DNA of 64,000 nt from Nitrospinaceae bacterium. GTDB lineage: Bacteria; Nitrospinota; Nitrospinia; Nitrospinales; VA-1. Positions 53,718-63,476 of this stretch are shown piece after piece. The notes under the pieces are model-generated. The model had not been told where the DNA came from, ran no database searches, and saw nothing but the letters and a program-made list of their open reading frames with translations. The stretch lies in the NCBI GenBank assembly GCA_021604505.1, contig BQJC01000003.1:310001-374000 (forward strand). The letters run 5' to 3'. Position 1 is the first letter of the stretch, and each line of letters opens with the position of its first letter. Made by a program: the position numbers and the translations under genes.

Positions 53718-54677
53718 CTAGCTAATATGCGTTCTCTTGACCGGGTTCTCGACTTCCACACGGCCTGTTTTGATGGAATGATAGATGTGGTTGAACACCT
53801 TCCCCGGTTTATCTTTTCCGTCGTCCAGAAAATAGGAATGTCCTTTGAGCCGGTCGTATTTCGTATTCACATCGTCGCAGTCGATGGAAAAAACATTTCT
53901 GGGGATCAGCTCGAGGTTCTCCGGTCCGGAATGACCCAAACGCCTTGAGGCCACTTTGTTTTTAAGGTTGGAGGCTTTACTGGCCCTAAGTGCGAGATCG
54001 TCGCTGGCGTAATACACCGAAACGTTTCTCGATGCCTCACAAATAAAAGTTCCTGGCTTGCCCCGCTCCAAAGACTCGTTGACGATGTCCGCCGCTACCA
54101 GAAAAGAGTTCCTGAAAATGAGCGGAACCTTCCAATGGCGGTCGTACTTGGCCCAGTTGCCAAGCGTTTCGCGGAATACCCGGTTGCCCATGGAATGCGC
54201 CAGAACGTTGATCCGTTTCATACAGGGCGGCTCGTCCGCCGGGTGTTTATCCCGCCATGTCATATACATCTCGAGAACTCGCGCGAAGGCAAAAGAACTG
54301 GCATCGGCAGTTTTCTGGTCGTCCCAATAATCCTTGATAATGCCTTTGTCGTTATCGCAGGGCCAGATGAGCGGAACGACTTGCACAAAGTTTTTTTTAA
54401 ACATCTTTTGCAGGGCTTGCGCTCTCGGAAAAATGTCCGGCTCGGGAAGATTCGAGAAACCGTGAATAAAAAATAATATATGTTCGGCCTTACATTCTCT
54501 CAATTCGTTTAAAAATTGATCACTTCCGATCTCCTGATAGGATTCCTTGCCCGTTCGTTCGCAAAAATAGACGGAATGACCGGCCTGGTTATCGTTCAGA
54601 TCAAAACTGATTTTTCGAGCGGTTTTTATTTTGCTTTTTGGAACTTCATTGATGGTCCGGTTCGTGATAAACAGCAT
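53718..54677 (-). CDS. Alpha/beta hydrolase, DUF900 type
   Basis: A 319-residue protein whose 'HILFFIHGFSN' and 'VLAHSMGNRVFRETL' give the oxyanion and nucleophile (Ser) elements of the DUF900 alpha/beta-hydrolase family; 'GHSYFLDD' near the end carries a likely catalytic His. No signal peptide is seen, so it should be cytosolic. ATG at 54677 has GGAGGG nine bases before it and is preferred to the frame start at 54695. It is on the opposite strand to the island genes and may predate them. Confidence 0.72.
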   Translation of the reverse strand: MLFITNRTINEVPKSKIKTARKISFDLNDNQAGHSVYFCERTGKESYQEIGSDQFLNELRECKAEHILFFIHGFSNLPEPDIFPRAQALQKMFKKNFVQVVPLIWPCDNDKGIIKDYWDDQKTADASSFAFARVLEMYMTWRDKHPADEPPCMKRINVLAHSMGNRVFRETLGNWAKYDRHWKVPLIFRNSFLVAADIVNESLERGKPGTFICEASRNVSVYYASDDLALRASKASNLKNKVASRRLGHSGPENLELIPRNVFSIDCDDVNTKYDRLKGHSYFLDDGKDKPGKVFNHIYHSIKTGRVEVENPVKRTHIS

Positions 54678-54889
54678 TTCGATGCCCTCCTCCACTCGGG
54701 GGTTTCATTCAACGCCAACCCCTTCGGTTCAGAAAATAGGCCCATTAGAGCGTATGTGTATTTTCAATATAGGGTGCTTTTTAAAACTTTCAAGAGGAAG
54801 GAAATGGGGAGTTCAACCGCCTGAGGGTAAAAACGATGAAAAACCCAATATAGGGGAGAAATTATTGAGTAAAAAATTATCCGGAAGGG

Positions 54890-55579
54890 TTACAAGGGCC
54901 GATACTTCACCGGGTCTTTGACGCCCGCTTCCTTGAATCCCTTGAGCCGTAGTTGACAACTGTCGCAGACGCCGCAGGCTCTGGCCTCATCATCCGGGTC
55001 GTAACAGGAATGGGTCAATCCATAGTCCACACCCAGTTCCAGCCCTTTTAGAATGATCTGGGCTTTGGTGAGGTCGATCAGCGGCGTGTGGATTTTTAAC
55101 GATTCTCCGTCAACTCCGGCTTTGGTGGCGAGATTCGCCATTTTCTCGAATGCCGCAATATATTCAGTCCGGCAGTCGGGGTAACCGCTGTAATCTATGG
55201 CGTTGACGCCGATGAAAATGTCACAGGCTCCCTGCACCTCGGCAAAAGCCAGAGCGTAGGACAGAAAAATCGTGTTGCGCGCCGGAACGTAGGTGACGGG
55301 AATCCCGGAGGCCATCTCGGCATCCTCGCGGTTTTTAGGGACGTCGATCTGATCGGTCAAGGCCGATCCGCCGAACTGCTTTAAATCGATATCCACCACC
55401 CGGTGCCCCGAAGCGCCCAGGCGCTCGGCAAGGCCCTTCGCCCGGTCGAGTTCGATGCGGTGCCGTTGCCCGTAGTCGAAACTCAGGGTAAAGGTCTGAA
55501 ATCCCTGATCTTGGGCGATCGCCAGGGTGGTGGCCGAGTCCAATCCGCCGCTCAATAAAACAATGGCTTTGGGGGTCAT
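54890..55579 (-). CDS. queC: 7-cyano-7-deazaguanine synthase
   Basis: QueC converts carboxydeazaguanine to preQ0 on the path to queuosine. The 229-residue protein has the PP-loop '[13 protein letters not shown]' near the N-terminus, '[15 protein letters not shown]', '[14 protein letters not shown]', and C-terminal zinc ligands in '[20 protein letters not shown]'. Length is usual. It is divergent from ffh with 106 bases between the start codons; no other que gene is in the window. Confidence 0.93.
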   Translation of the reverse strand: MTPKAIVLLSGGLDSATTLAIAQDQGFQTFTLSFDYGQRHRIELDRAKGLAERLGASGHRVVDIDLKQFGGSALTDQIDVPKNREDAEMASGIPVTYVPARNTIFLSYALAFAEVQGACDIFIGVNAIDYSGYPDCRTEYIAAFEKMANLATKAGVDGESLKIHTPLIDLTKAQIILKGLELGVDYGLTHSCYDPDDEARACGVCDSCQLRLKGFKEAGVKDPVKYRPL

Positions 55580-55598
55580 GAAGTTTTGGGGAAGATTC

Positions 55599-55626
55599 TT
55601 GACATTACAAGGGGTTATTATATACT
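55599..55626 (+). promoter_or_regulatory. Sigma-70-type promoter for ffh operon
   Basis: TTGACA (55599-55604) and TATACT (55621-55626), both near-consensus, are separated by 16 bases. The ffh ATG lies at 55686, 60 bases downstream of the -10 box. This is the best promoter match noticed in the window and should drive ffh-rpsP-khpA-rimM-trmD and perhaps more. Confidence 0.75.
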
Positions 55627-55685
55627 AGCCAATTTTCAAATGACCCACATTTCCTGAAAAATTAAACCCTTTTTACACCCCAGAC

Positions 55686-57032
55686 ATGTTCGAAAGCCTG
55701 TCCAATCGCCTGGAGGCGATCTATAAAAACCTGAAAGGCCGTGGGCTTCTAAAAGAGGCCGATGTCGATGCCGCCCTGCGCGAAATCCGCATCGCCCTGA
55801 TCGAAGCGGATGTCAGTCTGCCCGTCATTAAGGGTTTCCTGGAAGAGATCCGCGAAAAAGCCATCGGCCAGGAAGTGTTGAAAAGTCTGACCCCCGGTCA
55901 CCAGATGGTCAAGGTGGTCAACGACCATCTCACCCAGCTTCTGGGCGACGATTTCACCGATATCGAGTTCGCCTCGAAACCGCCGACCATCATTTTGATG
56001 GCTGGACTGCAGGGGTCAGGAAAAACCACCACCGTCGGCAAACTGGCTAAACGCTTCAAAGAAAAGGGCAAAAGATGTCTGCTGGTGCCTGCGGACGTTT
56101 ACCGTCCGGCGGCGATCGAGCAATTGAATATTTTAGGACGCGATCTGGAGATCGACGTCTACCAGGCAGGGGAAGAAAATGACCCGGTAAAAATCTGCTC
56201 CGGCGCGGTCGAGGAAGCCGCGCGCAACCTGACGCAGGTCGTGATTCTCGACACCGCGGGACGCACGCAGATCGACGACGATTTGATGGACGAGCTTAAG
56301 CGCATCAAGGAAAAAGTCGAGCCGCATGAAGTGCTGTTCGTCGCCGACGCCATGATGGGCCAACAGGCCGCCAGCGTCGCCGGGACCTTTCACGAAACCG
56401 TGGGCATCGACGGGGTGATTCTCAGCAAAATGGACGGTGACACCCGTGGCGGCGCCGCGCTCTCGGTAAAGGGCGTGACCGGCAAGCCCATCCGCTTCAT
56501 CGGAACCGGGGAAAAACTCGATGCTCTGGAGCCGTTTTACCCGGATCGCATCGTGTCCCGCATTCTGGGCATGGGCGATGTGATGTCGCTGGTGGAAAAG
56601 GCCGAACAGGCGTATGATACCGAAGAGCAGGAGGCGCTGGAAAAAAAGCTCCGCAAAAATGCCTTCACGCTGGAAGACTTCAGGGATCAACTTCAGCAAA
56701 TGCAGAAGATGGGATCGATCCAGCAACTCATCGGCATGATTCCCGGCGGCAACAAACTCAAGGGACTCAAGATCGATGAAAAAGCCTTCACCCGCGTTGA
56801 GGCGATTATCAACTCGATGACGCCGGGGGAGCGGGCGAAGCACAATATCATCAACAGCAGCCGCAAACGGCGCATCGCTCAAGGAAGCGGCACCAACGTG
56901 AACGAGATCAACAAACTGTTAAAACAGTTCGCGCAAATGCAAAAAATGATGAAAAAATTCAATATGGGGAAAATGAAAGGCGGACTCAATCTCGGAAGTC
57001 TCATGGGCGGACGGGGCCGGATGCCTTTTTAA
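55686..57032 (+). CDS. ffh: Signal recognition particle GTPase Ffh
   Basis: Ffh (SRP54) binds signal sequences on ribosomes and targets them to FtsY. A 448-residue protein with N domain (1-85), G domain ('GLQGSGKTTTVGKLAKRF', 'DTAGRTQIDDDLM', 'LSKMDGDTRGGAALS') and Met-rich M domain at the C-terminus ('QLQQMQKMGSIQQL', 'KQFAQMQKMMKKFNMGKMKGG'). Length is usual. It opens the classical translation operon. Confidence 0.96.
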   Translation: MFESLSNRLEAIYKNLKGRGLLKEADVDAALREIRIALIEADVSLPVIKGFLEEIREKAIGQEVLKSLTPGHQMVKVVNDHLTQLLGDDFTDIEFASKPPTIILMAGLQGSGKTTTVGKLAKRFKEKGKRCLLVPADVYRPAAIEQLNILGRDLEIDVYQAGEENDPVKICSGAVEEAARNLTQVVILDTAGRTQIDDDLMDELKRIKEKVEPHEVLFVADAMMGQQAASVAGTFHETVGIDGVILSKMDGDTRGGAALSVKGVTGKPIRFIGTGEKLDALEPFYPDRIVSRILGMGDVMSLVEKAEQAYDTEEQEALEKKLRKNAFTLEDFRDQLQQMQKMGSIQQLIGMIPGGNKLKGLKIDEKAFTRVEAIINSMTPGERAKHNIINSSRKRRIAQGSGTNVNEINKLLKQFAQMQKMMKKFNMGKMKGGLNLGSLMGGRGRMPF

Positions 57033-57116
57033 GTTTCGGATGACGAAACCCCCCTGATTATTTACTGTTTCATATATTTCAACACAAACCTATATTGTTC
57101 ATGAAAGGAGGCCAGA

Positions 57117-57362
57117 TTGGCTGTTGTTATTCGATTGACCCGGCGGGGCGCCAAAAAGAGGCCCTTTTACCGAATTGTTGCGGCGGACTCAAGATTTCCC
57201 CGTGATGGCCGGTTTCTGGAAATTCTGGGAACCTTCGATCCACTGAAGGAAGAAGACCAATGCAAACTCGATACGGAAAAAGCTTCCGCTTGGATCGCCA
57301 AAGGGGCCCGGCCCAGCAAAACGGTGGCAACTCTTTTGAAAAAAGCAGGCGTCGGGCAATAA
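57117..57362 (+). CDS. rpsP: 30S ribosomal protein bS16
   Basis: An 81-residue bS16 from a TTG start preceded by an AAAGGAGG Shine-Dalgarno. '[24 protein letters not shown]' is the family opening. It helps assemble the 5' domain of 16S rRNA. It follows ffh by 84 bases. Confidence 0.95.
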   Translation: MAVVIRLTRRGAKKRPFYRIVAADSRFPRDGRFLEILGTFDPLKEEDQCKLDTEKASAWIAKGARPSKTVATLLKKAGVGQ

Positions 57363-57473
57363 TCAGTTTGCTTTAATCAGAGCATTTTTCAGCTTTACTT
57401 CTTAGTTGATTGAGAGCGCAAAGAAATTCTCCCGCATGCAGTTGCATTTGCGTTACTGTTCCAGGAGGGCGTT

Positions 57474-57704
57474 ATGAAAGAGCTGATTATGATCATCGCC
57501 AAGTCTTTAGTGGATAAACCTGAGGAAGTCATTTTAAGGGAAGTGGAGGGCGATAAGACCACGGTATTTGAACTTCATGTTGCAAAGGAAGATCTCGGGA
57601 AAGTGATTGGCAAGCAAGGAAAAACCGCCCGCGCCATCCGCATTATTTTGAACGCGACCGCGACCAAGCTGAAAAAAAGGGCGGTATTGGAAATAGTCGA
57701 GTGA
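57474..57704 (+). CDS. khpA: KH-domain RNA-binding protein KhpA
   Basis: A 76-residue single KH domain with the GXXG loop '[15 protein letters not shown]' (GKQG). KhpA binds RNA, in some bacteria with KhpB/Jag, and affects cell division. ATG follows a 'CAGGAGGGCGTT' Shine-Dalgarno. Position between rpsP and rimM is the conserved one. Confidence 0.92.
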   Translation: MKELIMIIAKSLVDKPEEVILREVEGDKTTVFELHVAKEDLGKVIGKQGKTARAIRIILNATATKLKKRAVLEIVE

Positions 57705-57708
57705 CTCA

Positions 57709-58227
57709 ATGAAATGGGTTCCGGTCGGAAAACTTTCCCGGACGCACGGGTTAAAAGGAGAACTTAAGTTTCAGTCCTTCTTCCCCGACTCCGAGTCCTT
57801 AAAGAGCCTGCACCGCTTGCTCCTAAAAGGCACCGGGGGACAGAAAAGCGAGCTGGAATTTGAATCGCTTCGCGGCCATTCCTCCAGCCTCATCATTAAA
57901 TTGAAGGGCATCGACTCCGTTGACGACGCAAAAGCCCTGACCGGGCGGAATGTGTTTGCGCTTGAGGATGAATTTCCCAGGCTCCCGGAGGGTGAATATT
58001 ACCGTTTCCAGATTAAAGGCTTGAAAGCCTACGACCGGGAAGGCCGTTATTACGGCCAGGTAGAGGACATCATCGAGACGGGCAGCAACGATGTCTACGT
58101 GGTCCGCGATGGGAAAAAAGAAATTTTGATCCCCATGATCGATTGGGTGGTAAAGAGCATCGACATGAATGAGAATAAACTTGTATTCGATAATGTGGAG
58201 GGCTTGATTGAGGACTCTCCGGTTTGA
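57709..58227 (+). CDS. rimM: 16S rRNA processing protein RimM
   Basis: A 172-residue ribosome maturation factor binding bS19/uS19 during 30S assembly. N-terminal RimM domain '[19 protein letters not shown]' and C-terminal PRC barrel ('[24 protein letters not shown]', '[15 protein letters not shown]') are complete. The stop overlaps trmD by 20 bases. Confidence 0.93.
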   Translation: MKWVPVGKLSRTHGLKGELKFQSFFPDSESLKSLHRLLLKGTGGQKSELEFESLRGHSSSLIIKLKGIDSVDDAKALTGRNVFALEDEFPRLPEGEYYRFQIKGLKAYDREGRYYGQVEDIIETGSNDVYVVRDGKKEILIPMIDWVVKSIDMNENKLVFDNVEGLIEDSPV

Positions 58228-58945
58228 CATCATCACGATTTTCCCCGAGATGTTTGAGTCTCCTTTCAACGAGAGCATTCTCAAACGGGCGCGGGACCAG
58301 GGATTGCTGGATCTCCGCATTCATAATTTGCGGGACTATTCTCTGAACAAACATAAAAAGGTGGATGACTATCCTTTCGGTGGCGGGGTGGGACTGGTGA
58401 TGAACGTGGAACCGATCTCCCGGGCCATTGAAGAGATCAAAAAAACAAACTCCGATTCCCGGACGATTTTGATGTCGCCCAGCGGTGCGCCGTTCACGCA
58501 GGAAAAGGCCAGAGAGCTATCCGCCGGGCAAAATTTGATTCTGGTGTGCGGTCGTTATGAAGGGGTGGATGAAAGAGTCCGCCTGCATTACGTCGATGAA
58601 GAGATATCCATCGGTGATTACGTATTATCCGGAGGCGAAATTCCGGCGATGGCGGTCGTCGATGCGGTCGCCCGATTGGTTCCGGGTGTTCTGGGCGATG
58701 AAAATTCCGTCGTGGAGGAGTCCTTTTCGGAGGCGCTTCTGGAATATCCACAATACACTCGGCCCAGGGATTTTCAGGGACATCAGGTTCCCGAAGTGCT
58801 CGTCTCCGGCAACCATAAAGAAATAAGGGACTGGCAACGGAAGGAAGCTTTGAAAAAAACCGCCGAAGTGAGACCGGATCTGCTGGACAAACTTGCGCTT
58901 TCGGATGAAGAACGGGCCACCCTGAAAGAACTGAACATTGGCTGA
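58208..58945 (+). CDS. trmD: tRNA (guanine-N1-)-methyltransferase
   Basis: Methylates G37 N1 of tRNAs. A 245-residue SPOUT protein with '[20 protein letters not shown]', '[13 protein letters not shown]', the trefoil-knot '[16 protein letters not shown]' and '[16 protein letters not shown]'. Start is TTG at 58208; this overlaps rimM by 20 bases. Confidence 0.95.
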   Translation: MRTLRFDIITIFPEMFESPFNESILKRARDQGLLDLRIHNLRDYSLNKHKKVDDYPFGGGVGLVMNVEPISRAIEEIKKTNSDSRTILMSPSGAPFTQEKARELSAGQNLILVCGRYEGVDERVRLHYVDEEISIGDYVLSGGEIPAMAVVDAVARLVPGVLGDENSVVEESFSEALLEYPQYTRPRDFQGHQVPEVLVSGNHKEIRDWQRKEALKKTAEVRPDLLDKLALSDEERATLKELNIG

Positions 58946-59513
58946 GGGGGTCGATTCAAATATTCATCTGGCGCTGGTGCATTTTCCCGTCTACAACAAA
59001 GCCGGGGAAATTGTGGTTTCATCGGTCACCACGCTGGACGTGCACGATTCATCGCGAATCTGCCGCACTTACGGGATCGGGAGGTTGTACATCGTCACTC
59101 CCCTGAAAACCCAGCAGGAACTGGTGGACCGGATGATCGACCACTGGAAAACGGGTTTTGGAGCGACGTACAACCCGACGCGCAAGGAAGCGTTGCTCAA
59201 GACCCAGGTCAAAAATTCTTTGAAGGATGTCGTTTTAGACATCACCGGGCGTTCCCGGCAAAAGCCCCGGATCGTCGTCACCGATGCCAGGAAATTTCCA
59301 AAAAACATCGGCTACGACCAAATGCGGGAAGAATTTAAAAAAGGCGAACCAACCCTTTTGGTTTTTGGGACCGGATGGGGGCTGGAAAAGAATATCATTG
59401 AAAACGCGGATTTTGTATTGAGCCCCGTCGAAGGACCGGAAGAATACAACCATTTACCGGTACGGGCGGCCATTGCCGTTATTCTCGACCGCCTGCTTGG
59501 AGTTCGCCGCTGA
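58938..59513 (+). CDS. SPOUT-type RNA methyltransferase (Methyltrn_RNA_4 type)
   Basis: A 191-residue protein from a TTG start. The opening '[27 protein letters not shown]' and the knot-like '[15 protein letters not shown]' match the small SPOUT family placed beside trmD in Aquificales and deltaproteobacteria; the name Methyltrn_RNA_4 is recalled. Target base is unknown. It overlaps trmD by eight bases and precedes rplS. Confidence 0.8.
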   Translation: MAEGVDSNIHLALVHFPVYNKAGEIVVSSVTTLDVHDSSRICRTYGIGRLYIVTPLKTQQELVDRMIDHWKTGFGATYNPTRKEALLKTQVKNSLKDVVLDITGRSRQKPRIVVTDARKFPKNIGYDQMREEFKKGEPTLLVFGTGWGLEKNIIENADFVLSPVEGPEEYNHLPVRAAIAVILDRLLGVRR

Positions 59514-59613
59514 CGATGGACTGAATTTTTTATCAAAAACTAAATGGATTGTTCTAAATAAAAAAACGTATTTTTCTTAAACATAGATCATTTCGCAAAG
59601 AGGAGTGGGGTCG

Positions 59614-60021
59614 ATGAACCTGATTGATCAAATTGAAGCCAAGGAATTAAAAAAGGAAGTCGCCGATGTTCACATCGGCGACACGGTAAAAGTGCACATG
59701 CGGATCGTCGAGGGAGAAAAAGAACGCATCCAGGTGATCGAAGGAGTCGTGATCAAGATGCACGGCGGCGGCGCGCGCAAAACACTCACGGTCCGGAAGA
59801 TTTCTTTCGGCGTCGGTGTCGAACGCATCTTCCCGGTGCATTCCCCGCGTGTGGAAAAAATTGAAATCGTCAAACGCGCCAAGGTCCGGCAGGCGAAACT
59901 GTATTATTTGCGGGAACTGCGAGGTAAGGCCGCCCGGTTGAAAGAAGTCCGGCCCAAAAAAACCGGGAAAGCGTCCAAGCCAAAGGCTAAAAAGAGCAAA
60001 GCAAAAACCGCCAAATCCTAA
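59614..60021 (+). CDS. rplS: 50S ribosomal protein bL19
   Basis: A 135-residue bL19 with '[25 protein letters not shown]' and '[23 protein letters not shown]' conserved. The C-terminal ~30 residues are an unusually Lys/Ala/Pro-rich tail. ATG at 59614 has GAGGAG upstream and is preferred to the in-frame GTG at 59605. Ends the translation operon. Confidence 0.93.
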   Translation: MNLIDQIEAKELKKEVADVHIGDTVKVHMRIVEGEKERIQVIEGVVIKMHGGGARKTLTVRKISFGVGVERIFPVHSPRVEKIEIVKRAKVRQAKLYYLRELRGKAARLKEVRPKKTGKASKPKAKKSKAKTAKS

Positions 60022-60054
60022 AAAAATTGCAGGGCATTCAATAATGCTCTGCAA
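60020..60054 (-). terminator. Intrinsic terminator for the M48 protease gene
   Basis: On the minus strand a 12-pair stem (60027-60038 with 60043-60054, one G-U pair) and a four-base loop are followed by seven Ts (60026-60020). It lies 47 bases past the M48 stop codon. Its T tract overlaps the rplS stop codon. Confidence 0.8.
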
Positions 60055-60061
60055 TGGAGAT

Positions 60062-60099
60062 TAAAGCCGGCCCCCGATTTGGGAGTTGGCTTTATTTTT
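60062..60099 (+). terminator. Intrinsic terminator for rplS
   Basis: TAAAGCC (60062-60068) pairs with GGCTTTA (60088-60094), with a further imperfect G+C-rich stem inside, followed by TTTTT. It lies 41 bases past the rplS stop. Confidence 0.7.
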
Positions 60100-60100
60100 G

Positions 60101-60895
60101 TTAAAACGTTTCCCCAAGTCCATATTTAGTCTTCGCCATTTTGTATTCGGCAAGCGCTCTCGGCATGAATCTTTTTAAATTGGCGATTCGGGTGGCGTCC
60201 GCAGGATGGGTGGAAAGAAACTCCGGAGGCTGCGCGCCCTGTTTCATCTGGCTGAACCGGGTCCAGAATCGAACCGCCTCGTTAGGATCGTACCCCGCCC
60301 TTGCCATGTAGACCAAACCGATCTGATCCGCTTCGGCCTCGTTGTCTCTGCTGAAAGGCAGTTGAATGCCATACTGCACCCCGAGTCCCAAAGCTCCAAG
60401 AATCAAAGCACGATTGTCTTTATTCGCAAGCGAGATACTGGCCGCTGAAATCGCAGTCGACACCACTATTTGTTGCGTCATGCGTTGCGCCCCGTGACGG
60501 GCGGTCACATGCGCGATTTCGTGTCCCATCACCGCCGCCAGAGCCGCTTCATTTTCACAGACCTTCAAGAGTCCCGTATAGGCCGCCGTTTTACCGCCCG
60601 GCAAGGCAAACGCATTCATCTGCTCCGACTCAAACAATTTAAACTCCCATTCCAGATCCGGCATGGTGGTTTCCTTCGCCAGGCGTTCCCCCACGCGCCG
60701 GGTGATTCCCACCAACCGCGCATCCGTAGATTCCTTTTCCTTTTGCAGGATTTCCCCAAAAGCCTGTTTTCCCAGGGTCGCTTCCTGAGACAAAGGAATC
60801 ATGATGAACGCCTGCTTCCCGGATTCAGGGGTGGTGACGCAGGCCGCAACCAGAACAAGTAAGACAAATACGAGTGCTTTAATTTTTGTTTTCAT
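60101..60895 (-). CDS. M48-family metallopeptidase, lipoprotein
   Basis: A 264-residue zinc protease like BepA/LoiP. Lipobox with Cys19 ('LVAAC'), zinc motif His125-E-I-A-His129, and a third ligand Glu in 'NEAEADQIGLVYMARAGYDP'. Probably cleaves or folds outer-membrane proteins. It lies on the opposite strand between rplS and rnhB, interrupting the usual operon order. Confidence 0.87.
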   Translation of the reverse strand: MKTKIKALVFVLLVLVAACVTTPESGKQAFIMIPLSQEATLGKQAFGEILQKEKESTDARLVGITRRVGERLAKETTMPDLEWEFKLFESEQMNAFALPGGKTAAYTGLLKVCENEAALAAVMGHEIAHVTARHGAQRMTQQIVVSTAISAASISLANKDNRALILGALGLGVQYGIQLPFSRDNEAEADQIGLVYMARAGYDPNEAVRFWTRFSQMKQGAQPPEFLSTHPADATRIANLKRFMPRALAEYKMAKTKYGLGETF

Positions 60896-61027
60896 AGTTT
60901 TAAATTATATGTTTGATCGTCCTTGTTTTGCAACGACAATTATAATCACCCAAAAATCACCCACGGTATTTTTAAGTTGCCTGATGGTTCGGGATGAAAT
61001 ATGATTTCCCAGGAAGGAGACTTAAGG

Positions 61028-61657
61028 ATGTTGAAATATGAAACCGAAGCCGCGAATCAAGGCTATCGCTTCGTACTGGGTGTCGATGAGGCGGGGCGCG
61101 GACCGCTTGCAGGCCCGGTAGTAGCGGCGGCGGTGCTCTTTCCTCCTCAGGTTTCACTCGACGGTCTGGACGACAGCAAAAAACTTTCTCCCCGGTCCAG
61201 GGAGACATTTTATTCCCAGATCATTGAAATCGCTTTAAGCTACGGCCTGGGAGTCGTCTCCGTAGAAGAAATTGACCGAATCAATATTCTACAAGCGTCT
61301 CTTTGGGCAATGAAAGAGGCCGTCCTAAAGTGCAACGCACCTGCCGATCTTCTTCTCATCGACGGCAACCAGCGCATCGATCATCAAGCCGATCAATGGA
61401 CCATCGTCGGAGGGGACGGGAAAAGTCAATCCATCGCCGCGGCGTCTGTCTTGGCGAAAGTAACCCGAGACCGCCTCATGCAGGATTATCACCGGGATTA
61501 CCCGCACTATGAATTCGACCGTCACAAAGGATATGGCACCAAACGGCATCGGGAAAAAATTCAGGAATTCGGCCCGTGTCCCATCCATCGTAAAACTTTT
61601 AAAGGAGTGAAAGAATTTTTATCGCTAAAGAATAAAATATTGGCAAACTCCTTTTAA
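61028..61657 (+). CDS. rnhB: Ribonuclease HII
   Basis: A 209-residue RNase HII that removes ribonucleotides from DNA and RNA-DNA hybrids. Catalytic acids are in 'LGVDEAGRGPLAGPV' and 'DLLLIDGN', with Asp in 'VTRDRLM'. ATG at 61028 follows GGAGACTTAAGG; the frame upstream to 61001 is not needed. Downstream of rplS in the classical order, separated by the M48 gene. Confidence 0.94.
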   Translation: MLKYETEAANQGYRFVLGVDEAGRGPLAGPVVAAAVLFPPQVSLDGLDDSKKLSPRSRETFYSQIIEIALSYGLGVVSVEEIDRINILQASLWAMKEAVLKCNAPADLLLIDGNQRIDHQADQWTIVGGDGKSQSIAAASVLAKVTRDRLMQDYHRDYPHYEFDRHKGYGTKRHREKIQEFGPCPIHRKTFKGVKEFLSLKNKILANSF

Positions 61658-61689
61658 TCCATCACGCCTCATTCCTAATCCGGTCCATC

Positions 61690-63438
61690 ATGATTTCCCT
61701 GCTCCATAAAACCTGGCACCTTCAAACCCCGGAACAAGACCTCGTCAAAGCCCTGGCAAAAGACCTCAAGATACCGGAAGTCCTCGCCGCACTCCTCGTC
61801 AACCGCAAAGTGACCACCCTGAATGAGGCCCGGTCCTTTGTGGATGCCAATCTCAGCCAATTGCACGACCCGTTTTTAATGACCGGAATGCAAAAAGCCG
61901 TCGACCGAGTTGTAAAAGCCATCGAGGCTCATGAAAAAATCACCGTCTTTTGCGATTACGATGTGGACGGTGTCTCCTCCGCCGCTTTTTTGATCCACTT
62001 TTTTCGCGACCTCAATGTCACCGTCGACTATTACCTTCCAGAACGCATGGCCGAAGGCTATGGACTCAACGAAGAGGCCGTAAGGAAAATCCGCGCCGGC
62101 GGCAGTGCACTGATGATCACCGCCGACTGCGGCATCACCGGCAACCTGGAAGTGAAAACCGCCAACGAAATAGGATTGGATGTGATCGTGACCGATCACC
62201 ATCAAGTCGGCGCCGATGGTCTGCCGGACAGCGTCGCGGTATTGAATCCGCATCAACCCGACTGCAAATATCCGTTTCGTTTTTTGAGCGGGGTGGGCAT
62301 CGTGTTCAAACTGGCCACGGCGGTTCGCTCGGCGTTGCATCATCAATCGGGGTGGGAGAAAACCCGACTTCCCAATTTGAAAAAACATCTCGACCTGTTC
62401 ACGCTCGGCACCATCGCCGATGTCGCGCCCCTGACCGGCGAAAATCATATTTTGTGTTCGCACGGACTGGAGGTCATGGCCACATCCCTCAAACCGGGAA
62501 TGGTGGCGCTCAAATCGGTTGCCGGGGCCGATGAAACAATCAATGCCCGAACCGTCGGGTTCGCTCTCGGCCCCCGACTAAACGCCGCCGGCAGATTGGG
62601 CAAGGCCGACGCCGGGCTTCATCTTTTAACTTCCACCAAACTGGAGGAAGCGATGGCCATGGCGAAAGACATCGACGATATTAATACCGAGCGCAAAAAG
62701 ATTCAACAATGGACCCTGGAAGAAGCCGAGTACCTGATCGACCGCGAAATCGACCTGGACAACGACCGGGTCATCGTTTTAGCTTCCGATAATTTTCATG
62801 CCGGCGTGATCGGCATCGTCGCCTCGCGCATCGTGGAAAAATATTTCCGCCCCACCGTTCTCATCGCGCTGGCGGACGGCGCCGGCAAGGGTTCCGGAAG
62901 GAGCATCCCGAAATTCAATTTGTTCAAAGCGTTTTCAGATTGCTCGGAACATTTCATTCAATTCGGCGGCCACGCCTACGCCGCCGGCCTCCACATCGAA
63001 GAGAACCATATCGAACCCTTCCGGCAAGCCATCAACGCCGTTGGCCACCGGTTTTTGAAGAAAGACGATTTGATTCCGGAGTTAAGGATCGACGCCTGCC
63101 TGAACCTGGACGCCATCGACCGCAATTTATTGCGCGGCATTCAGCGGCTGGAGCCGTTTGGCGCGGAAAATCCCATGCCGGTCTTCATGGCAAGGGGGGT
63201 GCGCATACAGAATCTCCGCACCATGGGAAAAGAAGAAAACCACATCCGCTTTCGCGCAGTCCAGGACAAAGGCAAAATCGACGTGATCGGGTTTGGCATG
63301 GCGGAGGCCGCCGCCTCCATTGACACCGTCACCGACTCGGTCGACATCGCCTACGAAATTCACCTCAACACCTGGAACGGTCAAAACAAGGTCGAACTGC
63401 AATTAAAGGACATTCGCCATAGCGGGAGCGACGATTAA
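61690..63438 (+). CDS. recJ: Single-stranded-DNA-specific exonuclease RecJ
   Basis: A 582-residue 5'-3' ssDNA exonuclease. Motif I DYDVDG at 89-94, DHH at 169-171 ('VTDHHQVG'), and DHHA1 with 'GGHAYAAGLHI' at the C-terminal half are all present. Length is usual. It follows rnhB by 32 bases. Confidence 0.94.
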   Translation: MISLLHKTWHLQTPEQDLVKALAKDLKIPEVLAALLVNRKVTTLNEARSFVDANLSQLHDPFLMTGMQKAVDRVVKAIEAHEKITVFCDYDVDGVSSAAFLIHFFRDLNVTVDYYLPERMAEGYGLNEEAVRKIRAGGSALMITADCGITGNLEVKTANEIGLDVIVTDHHQVGADGLPDSVAVLNPHQPDCKYPFRFLSGVGIVFKLATAVRSALHHQSGWEKTRLPNLKKHLDLFTLGTIADVAPLTGENHILCSHGLEVMATSLKPGMVALKSVAGADETINARTVGFALGPRLNAAGRLGKADAGLHLLTSTKLEEAMAMAKDIDDINTERKKIQQWTLEEAEYLIDREIDLDNDRVIVLASDNFHAGVIGIVASRIVEKYFRPTVLIALADGAGKGSGRSIPKFNLFKAFSDCSEHFIQFGGHAYAAGLHIEENHIEPFRQAINAVGHRFLKKDDLIPELRIDACLNLDAIDRNLLRGIQRLEPFGAENPMPVFMARGVRIQNLRTMGKEENHIRFRAVQDKGKIDVIGFGMAEAAASIDTVTDSVDIAYEIHLNTWNGQNKVELQLKDIRHSGSDD

Positions 63439-63476
63439 AGTTTCCCCCTTGGCTAATAATTGAAAGACACTCTCGC

